NCBI GenBank assembly: GCA_002238785.1
Contig: MPNA01000006.1
Coordinates: 1 to 64,000 of the forward strand
Reading direction: 5' to 3'
Length of the DNA: 64,000 nt
Origin: a bacterium OM1 bin76
GTDB lineage: Bacteria > Actinomycetota > Acidimicrobiia > Spongiisociales > ZC4RG35
A program made the position numbers and the translations under genes. The notes beneath the pieces are model-generated. The model was not told where the DNA came from and made no database searches. It saw only the letters and a list, made by a program, of their open reading frames with translations. Below, in pieces: positions 16,259-25,096 of this stretch. Each line of letters starts with the position of its first letter. Positions within the stretch are counted from its first letter, which is position 1.

Positions 16259-16996
16259 TCAACCCTCACCCAGGATCCTGCGGGCCTCTTCCGATCGCAG
16301 GGTTGCCACCCCGGTTTCCGCCACCATTCGGTCAACCTCCGCGGCCGGCGCGGTTGCAACCTCCGCGGCCAACCGCTTGGTGGATCTGACGACCCCGGGA
16401 GAGAGCTTGGTCAGTCTCGTCACCAGGCCTTCCCTTTCTCCGGCGTCGGCCACCATACCCACCATACCCATCCCCAACGCATGGTCGGCAGGGATGGGAG
16501 CGGCGGTCAGGGTTGACAGCAGAGCGGCCCGCACTCCCAGGGACTCCACCAGCGGCGGGAGCACCACCGCCGGCACCAGACCGAACTCTGCCTCGGGAAA
16601 GTAGAACCGAGCGCCCGGATCAGCCACGGCCAGATCGGCCGAGACGGCCAATGCGGCACCGAACCCGATGGCATATCCCTGGACAAATGCCACCGTGAAT
16701 TGCGGTAGGTCTGCGATCCGGCGCAACAGGTGCACATTTGCCACCAGGTAGGAAGCGACTTGGTCATCGTCAGCGGCCGACAACCGTCCGAACTCCGACA
16801 GGTCCCACCCGGCGCAAAAGTGATCACCCGCCCCCTCCAACACCACCACCGCCAGGTCATCTCGGCCGCTGACTTCTTCCACAGCAGCAGACAGGTCCTC
16901 ACCGGTTCGTTCGTCCAAGGCGTTGCGGCGATCAGGGCGGTTGAGAAGGATCCGGGCAAGCGATCCTTCATAGGTGGTTGTAACGGAGTCGGTCAT
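16259..16996 (-). CDS. Enoyl-CoA hydratase/isomerase (crotonase) family protein
   Basis: About 245 residues from the ATG at 16996; the longer frame to 17092 overlaps the divergent gene and lacks family sequence. Crotonase blocks are RILLNRPDRRNALDERT, then GDHFCAGWDLSEF (oxyanion-hole region) and GYAIGFGAALAVSADLAVA. Of the two hydratase glutamates, the first position is Ala (GFGAALAV) while the second appears kept (FPEAEFGLVP). An isomerase, hydrolase or decarboxylase activity is therefore as likely as hydration. The start codon is 41 bases from that of the divergent crotonase gene, so the two share a promoter region. Confidence 0.85.
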   Translation of the reverse strand: MTDSVTTTYEGSLARILLNRPDRRNALDERTGEDLSAAVEEVSGRDDLAVVVLEGAGDHFCAGWDLSEFGRLSAADDDQVASYLVANVHLLRRIADLPQFTVAFVQGYAIGFGAALAVSADLAVADPGARFYFPEAEFGLVPAVVLPPLVESLGVRAALLSTLTAAPIPADHALGMGMVGMVADAGEREGLVTRLTKLSPGVVRSTKRLAAEVATAPAAEVDRMVAETGVATLRSEEARRILGEG

Positions 16997-17037
16997 TGTG
17001 TCGGGTCGATCAGATGCGGGTACTGTTTCATAGGCGG

Positions 17038-17886
17038 ATGCCAAACGAATATACGGACTTGTCTCGAGCCGCAAAAACAGCGACCTCTCCACTATCGGTC
17101 GAGCAGGGCCCCGGATCGGTTTGGTTGAGGATGAATCGGCCGGAATCCGCCAACGCTCTCTCGCCCGATCTGATCGCCGCCATCGATCTTGCCCTCACCC
17201 GGACCCTGTCACTCCCCGCCATCAGAGGCGTGGTGATCACCGGAGTCGGAGCCGTTTTCAGTGCAGGCGCCGACCTGGCAGTGGCCGAGCCTATGCTGGC
17301 AGGCAACCAAACGCAACGATTGGCTGCTTACATGGAAGCCGCCAATGACCTATTGGACCGGATCGAAGACTATCCCATGCCGGTCATCGCCGCGGTGAAC
17401 GGGGCGGCCTTTGCGGGAGGCCTGGAACTGGTCCTGGCCTGCGATCTGGCGGTGGCCGCCGCCGATGCTCCCATCGGGGACGCCCATGCCCGCCACGGGT
17501 TCGTGCCCGCCTGGGGAGCATCCCGCCGGCTCCCAGCCGCTCTGGGTCCGGCAAGCGCCAAGAGGTTGATGCTGACCGGCGCCACCCTCACCGCCTCCGA
17601 TGTTCCAGGCATGTTCGCCTCGGTTGTCCCGTCCGACCGATTGGAAGAAGAAGTGCATACCCTGATCGGTGAGATCTGCGTTGCCAGCCCGGCGGCCATC
17701 ACCGAGATCAAGAGGCTCTTGGCATCCGATCAATCCAACCGCGCCCAACAGCGGCGCCGGGAATGGGAAGCGCTGGAGCGGCAACTGGGAACCCCGGATC
17801 TGGCCGAAGGCATAGCTGCCTTCAAGGCGGGCCGACAGCCCGTCTTCATTCAACCCGACAGGGCCACCCAGGCTGGACATTCGTGA
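17038..17886 (+). CDS. Enoyl-CoA hydratase/isomerase (crotonase) family protein
   Basis: About 282 residues from the ATG at 17038 (a start 42 bases earlier is possible but adds no conserved sequence). It has WLRMNRPESANALSPD, VFSAGADLAVAEP and the core AAVNGAAFAGGLELVLACDL, which keeps the first catalytic Glu position. The second Glu region reads GDAHARHGFVPAWGASRRL, the form found in a common crotonase subgroup with His in place of Glu. Its stop overlaps the GTG of the following LLM gene (GTGA), showing a translationally coupled pair. It probably acts on the CoA thioester made in the same catabolic route. Confidence 0.87.
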   Translation: MPNEYTDLSRAAKTATSPLSVEQGPGSVWLRMNRPESANALSPDLIAAIDLALTRTLSLPAIRGVVITGVGAVFSAGADLAVAEPMLAGNQTQRLAAYMEAANDLLDRIEDYPMPVIAAVNGAAFAGGLELVLACDLAVAAADAPIGDAHARHGFVPAWGASRRLPAALGPASAKRLMLTGATLTASDVPGMFASVVPSDRLEEEVHTLIGEICVASPAAITEIKRLLASDQSNRAQQRRREWEALERQLGTPDLAEGIAAFKAGRQPVFIQPDRATQAGHS

Positions 17887-18863
17887 AATTCGGGATTCTT
17901 CTCAACCACCAGTTCTCGAGGACCGATTCACTGGCCGCTCGACTGGGCGAAGCCGTGGAACTGGTCACCGCCGCCTCGGAGTTGGGACTTGACTCGGTGT
18001 TCGGGATCCACCATTACCTGGCTCGCCTTCAAACTCCCCAGCCACTGACTCTTTTGGCACTGCTGATTCCGGCTTCCGGAGACATGGAGTTGGGGACGGG
18101 GGTCTACATCAGCACCTTGGCCCATCCTGTTCACATCGCCGAAGAGGTGGCCACCCTCGACCAACTCTCGGGAGGAAGGGTGACTCTGGGAGTCGGCGCC
18201 GGATACCGCCGCGACGAGTTCCGAAGCTTCGCCGTGAACGCCAAGACCATAGGAAGGCGATTCGTGGAGTCGCTGCAGGTGCTTCGGGCGCTGTGGTCTG
18301 GCCAGCCGGTGACCCACCTGGGTGAGTTCTTTCAACTGGAGGACCAGACCATCAGCGTTCTCCCCGCCCAGCCGGGCGGACCCCCGCTGTGGATAGGCGC
18401 CAACGCCCCCAAGACCATTCTGCGGGCTGCCCGGATCGGCGACGCCTGGATTCCGTCACCCAATGTGAAACCACGCTGGGCGATCGGCAACCTGCAGGCC
18501 TTCCGCCAGGAAGCCCAAGCTTGTGGACGCCTCGAACAGATCAGGCGCTACCCGATCCTGCGGGAGACCTACGTCTCATCCAGCGGCGCCCAGGCCGAAG
18601 AGGAGGCGGGACGCTACATCCGGGATGAATACCTGCATTATTCCGGCTACAACCTCGAATACTTCGAGACCAGATTCGGGGACCTTCGCCAGAAGGCCTT
18701 CCTGTGGGGCTCACCCGACGACATCGCAGCCGGGATAGACAACCTGGCGGCGGCCGGATTCGATCACTTCATCTTCCGCATGTCCTGGCTGGGAATGCCC
18801 TTCTCGCTCACCATGGCGAGCCTGGAACTCCTGGCCCGAGAGGTCATCCCCAGATACCGGTAG
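17883..18863 (+). CDS. LLM-class flavin-dependent monooxygenase, tandem copy 1
   Basis: About 326 residues from the GTG at 17883, which overlaps the crotonase stop codon. It begins VKFGILLNHQF and shows FGIHHYLARLQTPQPL, GTGVYISTLAHPVHIAEE, LSGGRVTLGVGAGYRR and the C-terminal GFDHFIFRMSWLGMPFS, all typical of the luciferase-like family with the F420/FMN TIM barrel. It is closely related to the next gene: the last 50 or so residues are identical apart from one Gly/Arg change. It probably oxygenates or oxidises the compound processed by the neighbouring CoA-dependent enzymes. Confidence 0.88.
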   Translation: MKFGILLNHQFSRTDSLAARLGEAVELVTAASELGLDSVFGIHHYLARLQTPQPLTLLALLIPASGDMELGTGVYISTLAHPVHIAEEVATLDQLSGGRVTLGVGAGYRRDEFRSFAVNAKTIGRRFVESLQVLRALWSGQPVTHLGEFFQLEDQTISVLPAQPGGPPLWIGANAPKTILRAARIGDAWIPSPNVKPRWAIGNLQAFRQEAQACGRLEQIRRYPILRETYVSSSGAQAEEEAGRYIRDEYLHYSGYNLEYFETRFGDLRQKAFLWGSPDDIAAGIDNLAAAGFDHFIFRMSWLGMPFSLTMASLELLAREVIPRYR

Positions 18864-19026
18864 ATTCGCTCTCTCTCTATTGGGACCGGGTCTGTTTTCC
18901 CCCAGCGGGATGACCCGCGGTCAAATGGGGAGTCTCTGATCTGACACCTCAGTACGGCCGCCTTCGGGTTGGTACGGGACCCTTCTTCCGTGGCCTGTCC
19001 ACCCTCCTCTCTAACCTCGATACCCA

Positions 19027-20004
19027 ATGAAGTTCGGGATCCTTCTCAGTAATCAGTACCCGCGAAGCGATTCGCTGGGCCCTCGTCTGCAAGAGACCGT
19101 TGAACTGGTCACTGCCGCTTCGGAGCTGGGATACGACTCGGTATTCGGAGTCCATCACTACCTGGGCCGCCTGCAGGTCCCCCAGCCCTTGACACTGCTG
19201 GCGCGACTCATCCCGGTTTCCGCAGGAATGGAGTTGGGGACCGGAATCTTCATCAGCACCCTGGCTCATCCCGTTCACATCGCCGAAGAGGTGGCCACCT
19301 TGGACCAACTTTCCGGAGGCCGGGTCATTCTGGGGGTCGGCGCCGGATACCGTGACCACGAGTTCCAGAGCTTCGGAGTGAACCCCAGGACCGCGGGACG
19401 CCGCTTGGTCGAGTCCGTCGAGGTCCTTCGGGCGCTGTGGTCGGGGAATCCCGTGTCCTACCAGGGAGAGTTCTTCCAACTGGACGATCAGACCATCAGC
19501 GTTCTCCCCGCCCGGCCCGGGGGACCTCCCATCTGGGTGGGCGCCGGGGTTCCTGCGACCATCCTCCGGGCGGCCCGAATCGGCGACGCCTGGCTGGCCG
19601 CTCCCAACGCCAAACCGCGCTATGCCATCGGCAACCTGGACGGGTTCCGCCGGGAAGCCGCCGCTCACGGGCGCCTGCAACAGATCCACAGCTACCCGAT
19701 CGTCAGGGAGACCTACGTCTCGACCAGCCGCGCCCAGGCCGAAAAGGAGGCGGGGCGCTTCATCCGGGATGAGTATGTCGACTACTCCCGTTACCTCGAG
19801 TTCTTCGGCGCCATGTTCGAGGACCTGCGCCAAAAGGCCTTCCTGTGGGGCTCGCCCGACGACATCGCAGCCGGGATAGACAACCTGGCCGCGGCCGGAT
19901 TCGATCACTTCATCTTCCGCATGTCCTGGCTGCGAATGCCCTTTTCGCTCACCATGGCGAGCCTCGAGCTTTTGGCCCGAGAGGTCATCCCCAGATACCG
20001 GTAG
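19027..20004 (+). CDS. LLM-class flavin-dependent monooxygenase, tandem copy 2
   Basis: A 325-residue luciferase-like protein beginning MKFGILLSNQYPR, with FGVHHYLGRLQVPQPL, GTGIFISTLAHPVHIAEE, GVGAGYRDHEF and the same C-terminal block as copy 1. The two proteins are alike along their whole length and almost identical at the end, so they arose by tandem duplication. Copy 2 is separated from copy 1 by 163 bases that contain a small GCGGG-ATGA-CCCGC hairpin (about 18904-18917). It is followed 7 bases later by the VOC gene, so those two are co-transcribed. Differences in the N-terminal half may mark different substrates. Confidence 0.88.
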   Translation: MKFGILLSNQYPRSDSLGPRLQETVELVTAASELGYDSVFGVHHYLGRLQVPQPLTLLARLIPVSAGMELGTGIFISTLAHPVHIAEEVATLDQLSGGRVILGVGAGYRDHEFQSFGVNPRTAGRRLVESVEVLRALWSGNPVSYQGEFFQLDDQTISVLPARPGGPPIWVGAGVPATILRAARIGDAWLAAPNAKPRYAIGNLDGFRREAAAHGRLQQIHSYPIVRETYVSTSRAQAEKEAGRFIRDEYVDYSRYLEFFGAMFEDLRQKAFLWGSPDDIAAGIDNLAAAGFDHFIFRMSWLRMPFSLTMASLELLAREVIPRYR

Positions 20005-20011
20005 GTTTGCC

Positions 20012-20533
20012 TTGCCTCTGGGTCCGGTCCATCATGTCTCGATTTCCGTCACAGACATGGGTCGATCCATTGCCTTCTACCGCGACGTTCTCGGGTTCAG
20101 GCTCACCATGCAAACCACGGTGAGCGATCCCGAACACGACCTGTACCTCCGCTTGCCCGAAGGAACTTCTGCACAGGTGGCCATCCTGCAGGCCGGATCG
20201 GTGACCATCGGTGAGGTGGAACTCATCCAGTGGTCCTTCCCCTCCTCGCCACCCTCAGCCACCCCCGCCAAGCGACCGGGCGATCCCGGACCGTTCCTGC
20301 TGGCCTTCGAGGTGACCGGCGAAGAACTGGAGACGGCCTGTCAGCGGATGACCCAGCAAGGGGTGAAGTTCTGGTCGGACCCGATCACCTCCCACATCGA
20401 CGGCTATGGAGCCATCAGGGCCGTGGTGTGCGAAGACCCCGACGGCACCATGATCGAGTTACTGACGCTGCCTTCCCGAGAGGAGATCGTGCGAACCCGG
20501 ACTGCCTACCTCAACCGCAGGCAGGCGCCATAA
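20012..20533 (+). CDS. VOC-superfamily (glyoxalase/dioxygenase-like) protein
   Basis: A 173-residue protein starting from TTG at 20012, 7 bases after the LLM stop. It has a single pair of beta-alpha-beta-beta-beta modules: PVHHVSISVTDMGRSIAFYR with the first metal His, then EVELIQWSF (Glu), and the second module ending in EDPDGTMIELL with the last Glu. These are the metal-ligand positions of type I extradiol dioxygenases and glyoxalases. It resembles the VOC protein at 34113-34619, which also sits next to an LLM gene, so the two pairs are equivalent units. Confidence 0.8.
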   Translation: MPLGPVHHVSISVTDMGRSIAFYRDVLGFRLTMQTTVSDPEHDLYLRLPEGTSAQVAILQAGSVTIGEVELIQWSFPSSPPSATPAKRPGDPGPFLLAFEVTGEELETACQRMTQQGVKFWSDPITSHIDGYGAIRAVVCEDPDGTMIELLTLPSREEIVRTRTAYLNRRQAP

Positions 20534-20681
20534 CGGCCGATCCTACGCACCCGGACCGGATGACTCAGACCTGACAATGCGGGATGCCACCCCGTCCGGA
20601 CTTTCCGCAGTGGAGATCACAACCCCTCCCTCCACTACCAAGGTCACTCCTCTCCCCTGCAGCGGCGTGCGGAGCCTTTGC

Positions 20682-21386
20682 TTATTGAACGGGCGGAGGC
20701 AGACGGGGCGAATCGGGAGGATCCCCCATTGAATCGTGGGTTCCTTCCCGAGCCGCCATCCATGAAAATACCTCATCTGCGGCTGATCGGATCTCCGTTA
20801 GAACCTGTTCTCTGCTGTGATCGAAGTAGGGATCGGGTGCTATGTATTCCGAAGGGCATTTCAGTGCATGGAGCACATCGTCGAGTTCATCGAGGGTCAA
20901 CAATTTTCCGTACCGGTAGGCGTAGGAGCGCAGCCCATCGGCCAGGGTCATGACCTGCCGGGTGAGTGTCGCTATATCGTAGAAGTCGCGGAATTGTCTT
21001 CTGTCAACAATGGTGCCTAGCTTCAGGGCGAAAAGGTCGCGAAGTGAAGCAATTTGCATTCCCGCCACGACTGGTCCGTCCTCGATAGGTACCTGACGAT
21101 GCCTGCTTTTCCACACTTCCACCTTGATGTTGTCGATCAGGCAATGCACGTAATTCGTTGCTGTGGCTTCCACATAGGCATCCAGTTCCCTAGTGAGGTC
21201 ACCTCCCAGCTCCCTACTGTCGAAGTCCACCATCACTTGGACATCAATGTCGAACGAAACCCTGTGTTCAAGGTGGATTGCTAAAGCGGTTCCCCCTACC
21301 AGAACGCCTCCGAGTTCAGACGTGACCGCGGCAACCTTGGGTAGGACAGGCCGAAACGACTTCCATATGTCGTCCCATGTCAACAC
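20682..21386 (-). CDS. AbiEii-like nucleotidyltransferase (putative toxin)
   Basis: A 234-residue protein of the nucleotidyltransferase superfamily close to AbiEii/DUF1814 toxins. The active-site region is GGTALAIHLEHRVSFDIDVQ, with the GGTA-x(n)-R-x-S-x-D-I-D pattern, and a later conserved block reads SLRDLFALKLGTIVDRRQFRDFYDI. In AbiE systems the toxin adds nucleotides to a cellular target and is held by a winged-helix antitoxin. The gene 8 bases upstream encodes a winged-helix protein that could be that partner, though it is not a standard AbiEi. Confidence 0.78.
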   Translation of the reverse strand: MLTWDDIWKSFRPVLPKVAAVTSELGGVLVGGTALAIHLEHRVSFDIDVQVMVDFDSRELGGDLTRELDAYVEATATNYVHCLIDNIKVEVWKSRHRQVPIEDGPVVAGMQIASLRDLFALKLGTIVDRRQFRDFYDIATLTRQVMTLADGLRSYAYRYGKLLTLDELDDVLHALKCPSEYIAPDPYFDHSREQVLTEIRSAADEVFSWMAAREGTHDSMGDPPDSPRLPPPVQ

Positions 21387-21393
21387 GGCATGG

Positions 21394-22140
21394 CTACCTG
21401 TTGGTTTTTAGAGCGAACTCGATTCGGTCCGCTACCGGAGTGTCTTCGAATGCCGGATCGTTCAACAGTTTTCGCAGCGCCCAGCCGGGCAGATGTTTCA
21501 AAGCCCACGTTTCGGCGGGTAGGTTTCGCCTTCTGTCGTCAAAAGTGATCATGCGAGATGCCACGTACCGGGCGTGCTCAGGGAGACGGATGAGCATGGG
21601 ATCGAGACCTGACCAGAACAGCCACCAGAACTGGGGAGGAAGGCGGTCTGGCGCCACGCCTCGGCCCACGAACCGGGGGAACTCCACTCCCAGCAACTCC
21701 GGCCGGGGCTTCTCTATCCATAAACGCGCTTCTCTCGTGCCGTAATACCAAGGAATAGTCACGGTTCTGCGATCCACGAAACCGTCGCTTTGTAGGTGCC
21801 GCATCGCGTTATGAACGTGATGTGTGCTCATCCCGGCTGCTTCGGCTACCAACGCCTCTTCAACACCTCCGCCGTGTTCCCTGGCTAGTGCTAGAGACAA
21901 CGCAAGGCACGCCACCCAACCGGCCAACGAGGTGTCCAGCCGTGGGGGGAACACGAAACCTGGGAGCGCCGGGGTCTTTCCCAAAGGTTGACAGTCGCAT
22001 CCCAGGGAACGCATTACCAGCTTCAGAGTACCAGACGAACCCACCGCTGCACCGCTGTAAAGGAGATGCCGTGCCTGTTCGACAACAGCAACCGCGCCAG
22101 TCCGGGTTTGGGTTTTATCAATGTGGACCCGGTGGGACAA
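21394..22140 (-). CDS. Winged-helix protein paired with the AbiEii-like gene
   Basis: A 248-residue protein not recognised as a named family. Residues 90-130 look like a winged helix (EALVAEAAGMSTHHVHNAM, then HLQSDGFVDRR), and the rest is mixed with several Trp-rich stretches (PPQFWWLFWSGLDPML, PGWALRKLL). It is encoded 8 bases before the nucleotidyltransferase, as an antitoxin would be. Its length and C-terminal half differ from AbiEi, so this may be a distinct antitoxin type or simply a DNA-binding partner. Confidence 0.6.
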   Translation of the reverse strand: MSHRVHIDKTQTRTGAVAVVEQARHLLYSGAAVGSSGTLKLVMRSLGCDCQPLGKTPALPGFVFPPRLDTSLAGWVACLALSLALAREHGGGVEEALVAEAAGMSTHHVHNAMRHLQSDGFVDRRTVTIPWYYGTREARLWIEKPRPELLGVEFPRFVGRGVAPDRLPPQFWWLFWSGLDPMLIRLPEHARYVASRMITFDDRRRNLPAETWALKHLPGWALRKLLNDPAFEDTPVADRIEFALKTNR

Positions 22141-22228
22141 GTCAACCCCCCTTACCTCCGGGGCTTCGCCCTTCGGCGACCACTCCCATGTAAGCTTGCC
22201 GCATTTTCACCATCGTTCGCCCCAAAAG

Positions 22229-22261
22229 GAAGCGAGCCCCCCTTTAAGGAGGACCCGCTTC
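22229..22261 (-). terminator. Rho-independent terminator of the solute-binding protein gene
   Basis: An imperfect hairpin read on the minus strand: GAAGCG pairs with CGCTTC and the inner part CCTCCTT pairs with AAGGGGG, followed by CCTTTTGG as a short T tract. It lies about 30 bases beyond the stop of the solute-binding lipoprotein gene at 22291. Confidence 0.6.
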
Positions 22262-22290
22262 TCGTTTGGATTGCGACCTGTCCGGGGTGA

Positions 22291-23988
22291 TCAACCCATG
22301 GAGATCATGAAGTAGTCGTGCAGGTCGTCGCGGGCCGGGACGAATCCGTGCACCGAGTCGCTGTAACCGTAGGAGAGCACCTGCTCGTAGAGAGGGATCC
22401 AGCACACCAGTTCGACGACACCGATCCGACCCAACTCGTCGTAGGTGGCGTTCCTGTTGTCAGCCTCGGTGGCGGCAAGGCCCTGATCGGCCAGCGGGTC
22501 GATGCGGTCGTCGGGACAGGTCTTGGTGATGGCGTTGCTGGTCATGAACGCCCGCACCAGCACGTCCTCGTGGGGGTAGACCGGCACGGTGGCAAACATG
22601 AACATCCCGTCCAACTCACCGCCGATCACCTGTCCGAAGAAGGTCCCCACGTCCAAGGGATTCCGGGTGACCGAGAAGCCCACTGCCTCCAACATGCCGG
22701 AGATCGCCTCACCCACGTCGGCGTCGCTCGGATAGCGACCGGTGGTGTAGGTGTTGGTCACCGAGATCTCTCCACCCACTTCGGCAAGCAGCGCCGCCGC
22801 ACCATCGGGATCGTATCCGATGCCCTCCTCGTCACCGTCAACGCTCTGGAAGAAGGTGTGGAAGAAGTTGGAGTTGGGAGAGGCGCCCGTGCCGTCGAAG
22901 ATGGCGTCCACCAACAACTGCCGGTCGATGGCCTTGGCAGCTGCGGTCCTAACCCTGACATCGTCGAAGGGCGGAGCGGTGGCCACCGTGAAGATGGTCA
23001 TGTTGGACAGAGCCGCCACCGGATGCACAATCAAGCCGTCCTGGCCGGCTACGTCATCCTGCAGTTGGGTGGGCACGTTGACCACCAGGTCGGCGCCACC
23101 GGTCTGGAGCAACGCCACCCGGGCGGCGTCATCTCCGGCCCAGCTCCACTCGATCGCATCCAACGGCGCCTCACCCCTCCAGTGGTTGGGGTTGCGGGTG
23201 GCCACGATCGACGAGCCGGCGTTCCATTCCGAAAGCACGAAAGGACCGGTGCCGATCGGCGCCAAACCGTAGCCCTCGTGTCCCACTTCGGCGTAGTAGG
23301 CGGGCGGGAACACATACAGGTTGGCGAGCAGTTCCGGCACCGCGTTGGTGGGTATGGTGGTGGTCACTTCGAAAGTGGTGTCATCCACCACCTGAACATC
23401 AGCGAACACCGCGAAGAAACCTTTCAACACTGAGCCGTCGGTGTCGCGGTGAGTGGTCAGCGAGAAAGCCGCCGCTTCGGCGCCTGCCGGTTCTCCGTTG
23501 GAAAAGGTGACTCCCTCTCTCATGGTGAACCGCCAGGTGAGGTCATCCACTCTCTCCCAGCCGTTGACCAGACCATTCGTGGAAGGGACCACATCGGAGT
23601 CAGTGACCACCAGTCGCTCGATGATGGAGATCGCCACAACTTGGTCGGCCCGGGTGCCGATCATCGGGTTGAGGGTGGAGGGCTCGGCGCCGATCACCAT
23701 TCTCAACGTGCCACCCATGGCCATTTCCTCCATCTCGGCGGCAGTGGTGGTGGTCGTAGCCGCCTCGGTGGTTTCGGTGGTCATCTCCTCGTCGGATTCC
23801 TCAGCAGCCGCGGTCGTCTCCGTTGGCTCTTCGGAGGCTGCGGTTGTGGCTGGGGCTGCGGTTGTGGCTGGGGCCGCCGTGGTAGTGGGCGCCGGTTCCG
23901 GTTCGGCGGCGTCATCCCCGCCGCAGGCTGCAGCAATCAACCCAAATACCAGCAACAGTGCAAGTATGGATCGTGTGGATCTTCTCAT
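22291..23988 (-). CDS. ABC transporter solute-binding lipoprotein, family 5 (peptide/nickel type)
   Basis: About 565 residues from the internal ATG at 23988 (MRRSTRSIL), six codons into the longer frame. A lipoprotein signal peptide ends in the lipobox LIAAAC. It is followed by a long Ala/Thr/Pro/Glu-rich linker to about residue 95, then the family 5 periplasmic-binding domain (GGTLRMVIGAEPSTLNPMIG, then DLTWRFTMREGVTFSNGEP and IGTGPFVLSEW). It would capture an oligopeptide-like solute outside the membrane. No permease or ATPase gene is adjacent; the Dpp-type transporter at 39257-42900 is the nearest possible partner. A palindrome at 24078 lies in its promoter region. Confidence 0.9.
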   Translation of the reverse strand: MRRSTRSILALLLVFGLIAAACGGDDAAEPEPAPTTTAAPATTAAPATTAASEEPTETTAAAEESDEEMTTETTEAATTTTTAAEMEEMAMGGTLRMVIGAEPSTLNPMIGTRADQVVAISIIERLVVTDSDVVPSTNGLVNGWERVDDLTWRFTMREGVTFSNGEPAGAEAAAFSLTTHRDTDGSVLKGFFAVFADVQVVDDTTFEVTTTIPTNAVPELLANLYVFPPAYYAEVGHEGYGLAPIGTGPFVLSEWNAGSSIVATRNPNHWRGEAPLDAIEWSWAGDDAARVALLQTGGADLVVNVPTQLQDDVAGQDGLIVHPVAALSNMTIFTVATAPPFDDVRVRTAAAKAIDRQLLVDAIFDGTGASPNSNFFHTFFQSVDGDEEGIGYDPDGAAALLAEVGGEISVTNTYTTGRYPSDADVGEAISGMLEAVGFSVTRNPLDVGTFFGQVIGGELDGMFMFATVPVYPHEDVLVRAFMTSNAITKTCPDDRIDPLADQGLAATEADNRNATYDELGRIGVVELVCWIPLYEQVLSYGYSDSVHGFVPARDDLHDYFMISMG

Positions 23989-24077
23989 CGTCTGAACTCC
24001 GATCATGGTTTTGCCAGAGGAACCGCAATCCGAATCTGGTTGAAGTTCCTTTCCGAATACAACACTGTCAGGTTAAC

Positions 24078-24095
24078 ATACCGACCGGTAGGGAT
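24078..24095. promoter_or_regulatory. Putative TetR operator upstream of the solute-binding protein gene
   Basis: The 18 bases ATACCGACCGGTAGGGAT match the proposed palindrome ATACCGACCGGTCGGTAT at all but two positions. It lies about 90 bases upstream of the start at 23988 in the gap behind the hydrolase gene. Confidence 0.5.
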
Positions 24096-24118
24096 TCTTT
24101 TACCAGCAGCTGTTTTTA

Positions 24119-24967
24119 TTACAAAGTGATGGTTGCCAGGTCGTCGGCCACAATCACTCTTCCGGTATAGCCTCCCCGAAGGACATCATCTGCAAAGCCC
24201 TGCCGATCCTCCTCAGAGACCGGCTCAGGGATCAGATGGGTCAGCACCAGGATGGGAGTCCCAAGTTCCTCCGCCTGTGCGCCTATTAACAATGTGTCGG
24301 CGTGGTAGTCAAGCACAAAATGAAGGTGCTCAGGCCGGGCCCGGATCAGGTCGAACCGCATTGCCTCATAGACAAGCACATCGGCGCCCTCGGCCAAGGC
24401 AGTCATCTCCGGACACACCAGGGTGTCACCGCTGATGGCCACCACACCATCAGAAGTCTCGATCCGATACCCCACCGCCGGAGTCACCGGCTCATGCCGC
24501 ACCGGCCCGGCCATCACCCGGATACTCCCCTTGGACCACACCTCCACCAAGCCCTCCCTGATTTCAAACGGAATCACCTCGACACCCGGACGGGTTCCTC
24601 TCTCGGTGTGGGAGCTTCGAACAGCCAGGTCATGCTCCCAATGGTCGAGCATCCGCTTCAAGAAATCGGAGGCCGGCCCGGCCGGTGCCAGTGTCTGGAG
24701 CCGGGGCAATTCATCCAAGCGATCCATGATCCACCGGGACATCACCAGGTCCTCCAACCCACTGACGTGATCGCTGTGATGATGGGTGACAAACACCGCA
24801 TCCAGATCAACCGGCGAGATCCCGACCGCAGCCAACCGCAGTGTGGTGGCTCGACCGGCGTCGAACTGCAACACCACTCCCTCCGACCGCACCAACACCC
24901 CCGGCCCCGCCCGATCCGGCGACGGAACCGGCATCCCGGTCCCCGTGATTGTCACCGATGTAGCCAC
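24119..24967 (-). CDS. Metallo-beta-lactamase-fold hydrolase (RNase Z/phosphodiesterase-like)
   Basis: About 282 residues from the GTG at 24967 (an earlier GTG at 25012 adds 15 non-conserved residues). The N-terminus VTITGTGMPVPSPDRAGPG and the zinc motif FVTHHHSDHVSGLEDL (H-x-H-x-D-H) are those of the RNase Z and arylsulfatase-like branch. Later motifs include AISGDTLVCPE (bridging Asp) and LTHLIPEP (last His). It would hydrolyse an ester or phosphodiester. It is encoded upstream of the solute-binding protein gene on the same strand, with 113+ bases and a palindrome between them, so it is probably a separate unit. Confidence 0.82.
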   Translation of the reverse strand: MATSVTITGTGMPVPSPDRAGPGVLVRSEGVVLQFDAGRATTLRLAAVGISPVDLDAVFVTHHHSDHVSGLEDLVMSRWIMDRLDELPRLQTLAPAGPASDFLKRMLDHWEHDLAVRSSHTERGTRPGVEVIPFEIREGLVEVWSKGSIRVMAGPVRHEPVTPAVGYRIETSDGVVAISGDTLVCPEMTALAEGADVLVYEAMRFDLIRARPEHLHFVLDYHADTLLIGAQAEELGTPILVLTHLIPEPVSEEDRQGFADDVLRGGYTGRVIVADDLATITL

Positions 24968-25096
24968 GACGCCCAACGCTACAGGCTGGGGGAATGTGCC
25001 ACATTCGAACACCCGTCAACAGGCCACATCCGGGCAAGTGTCACACTGGCATGCTTCAATCCCAGAGGGTAGGACTCTCTGTAGAAAAGGCGAACC

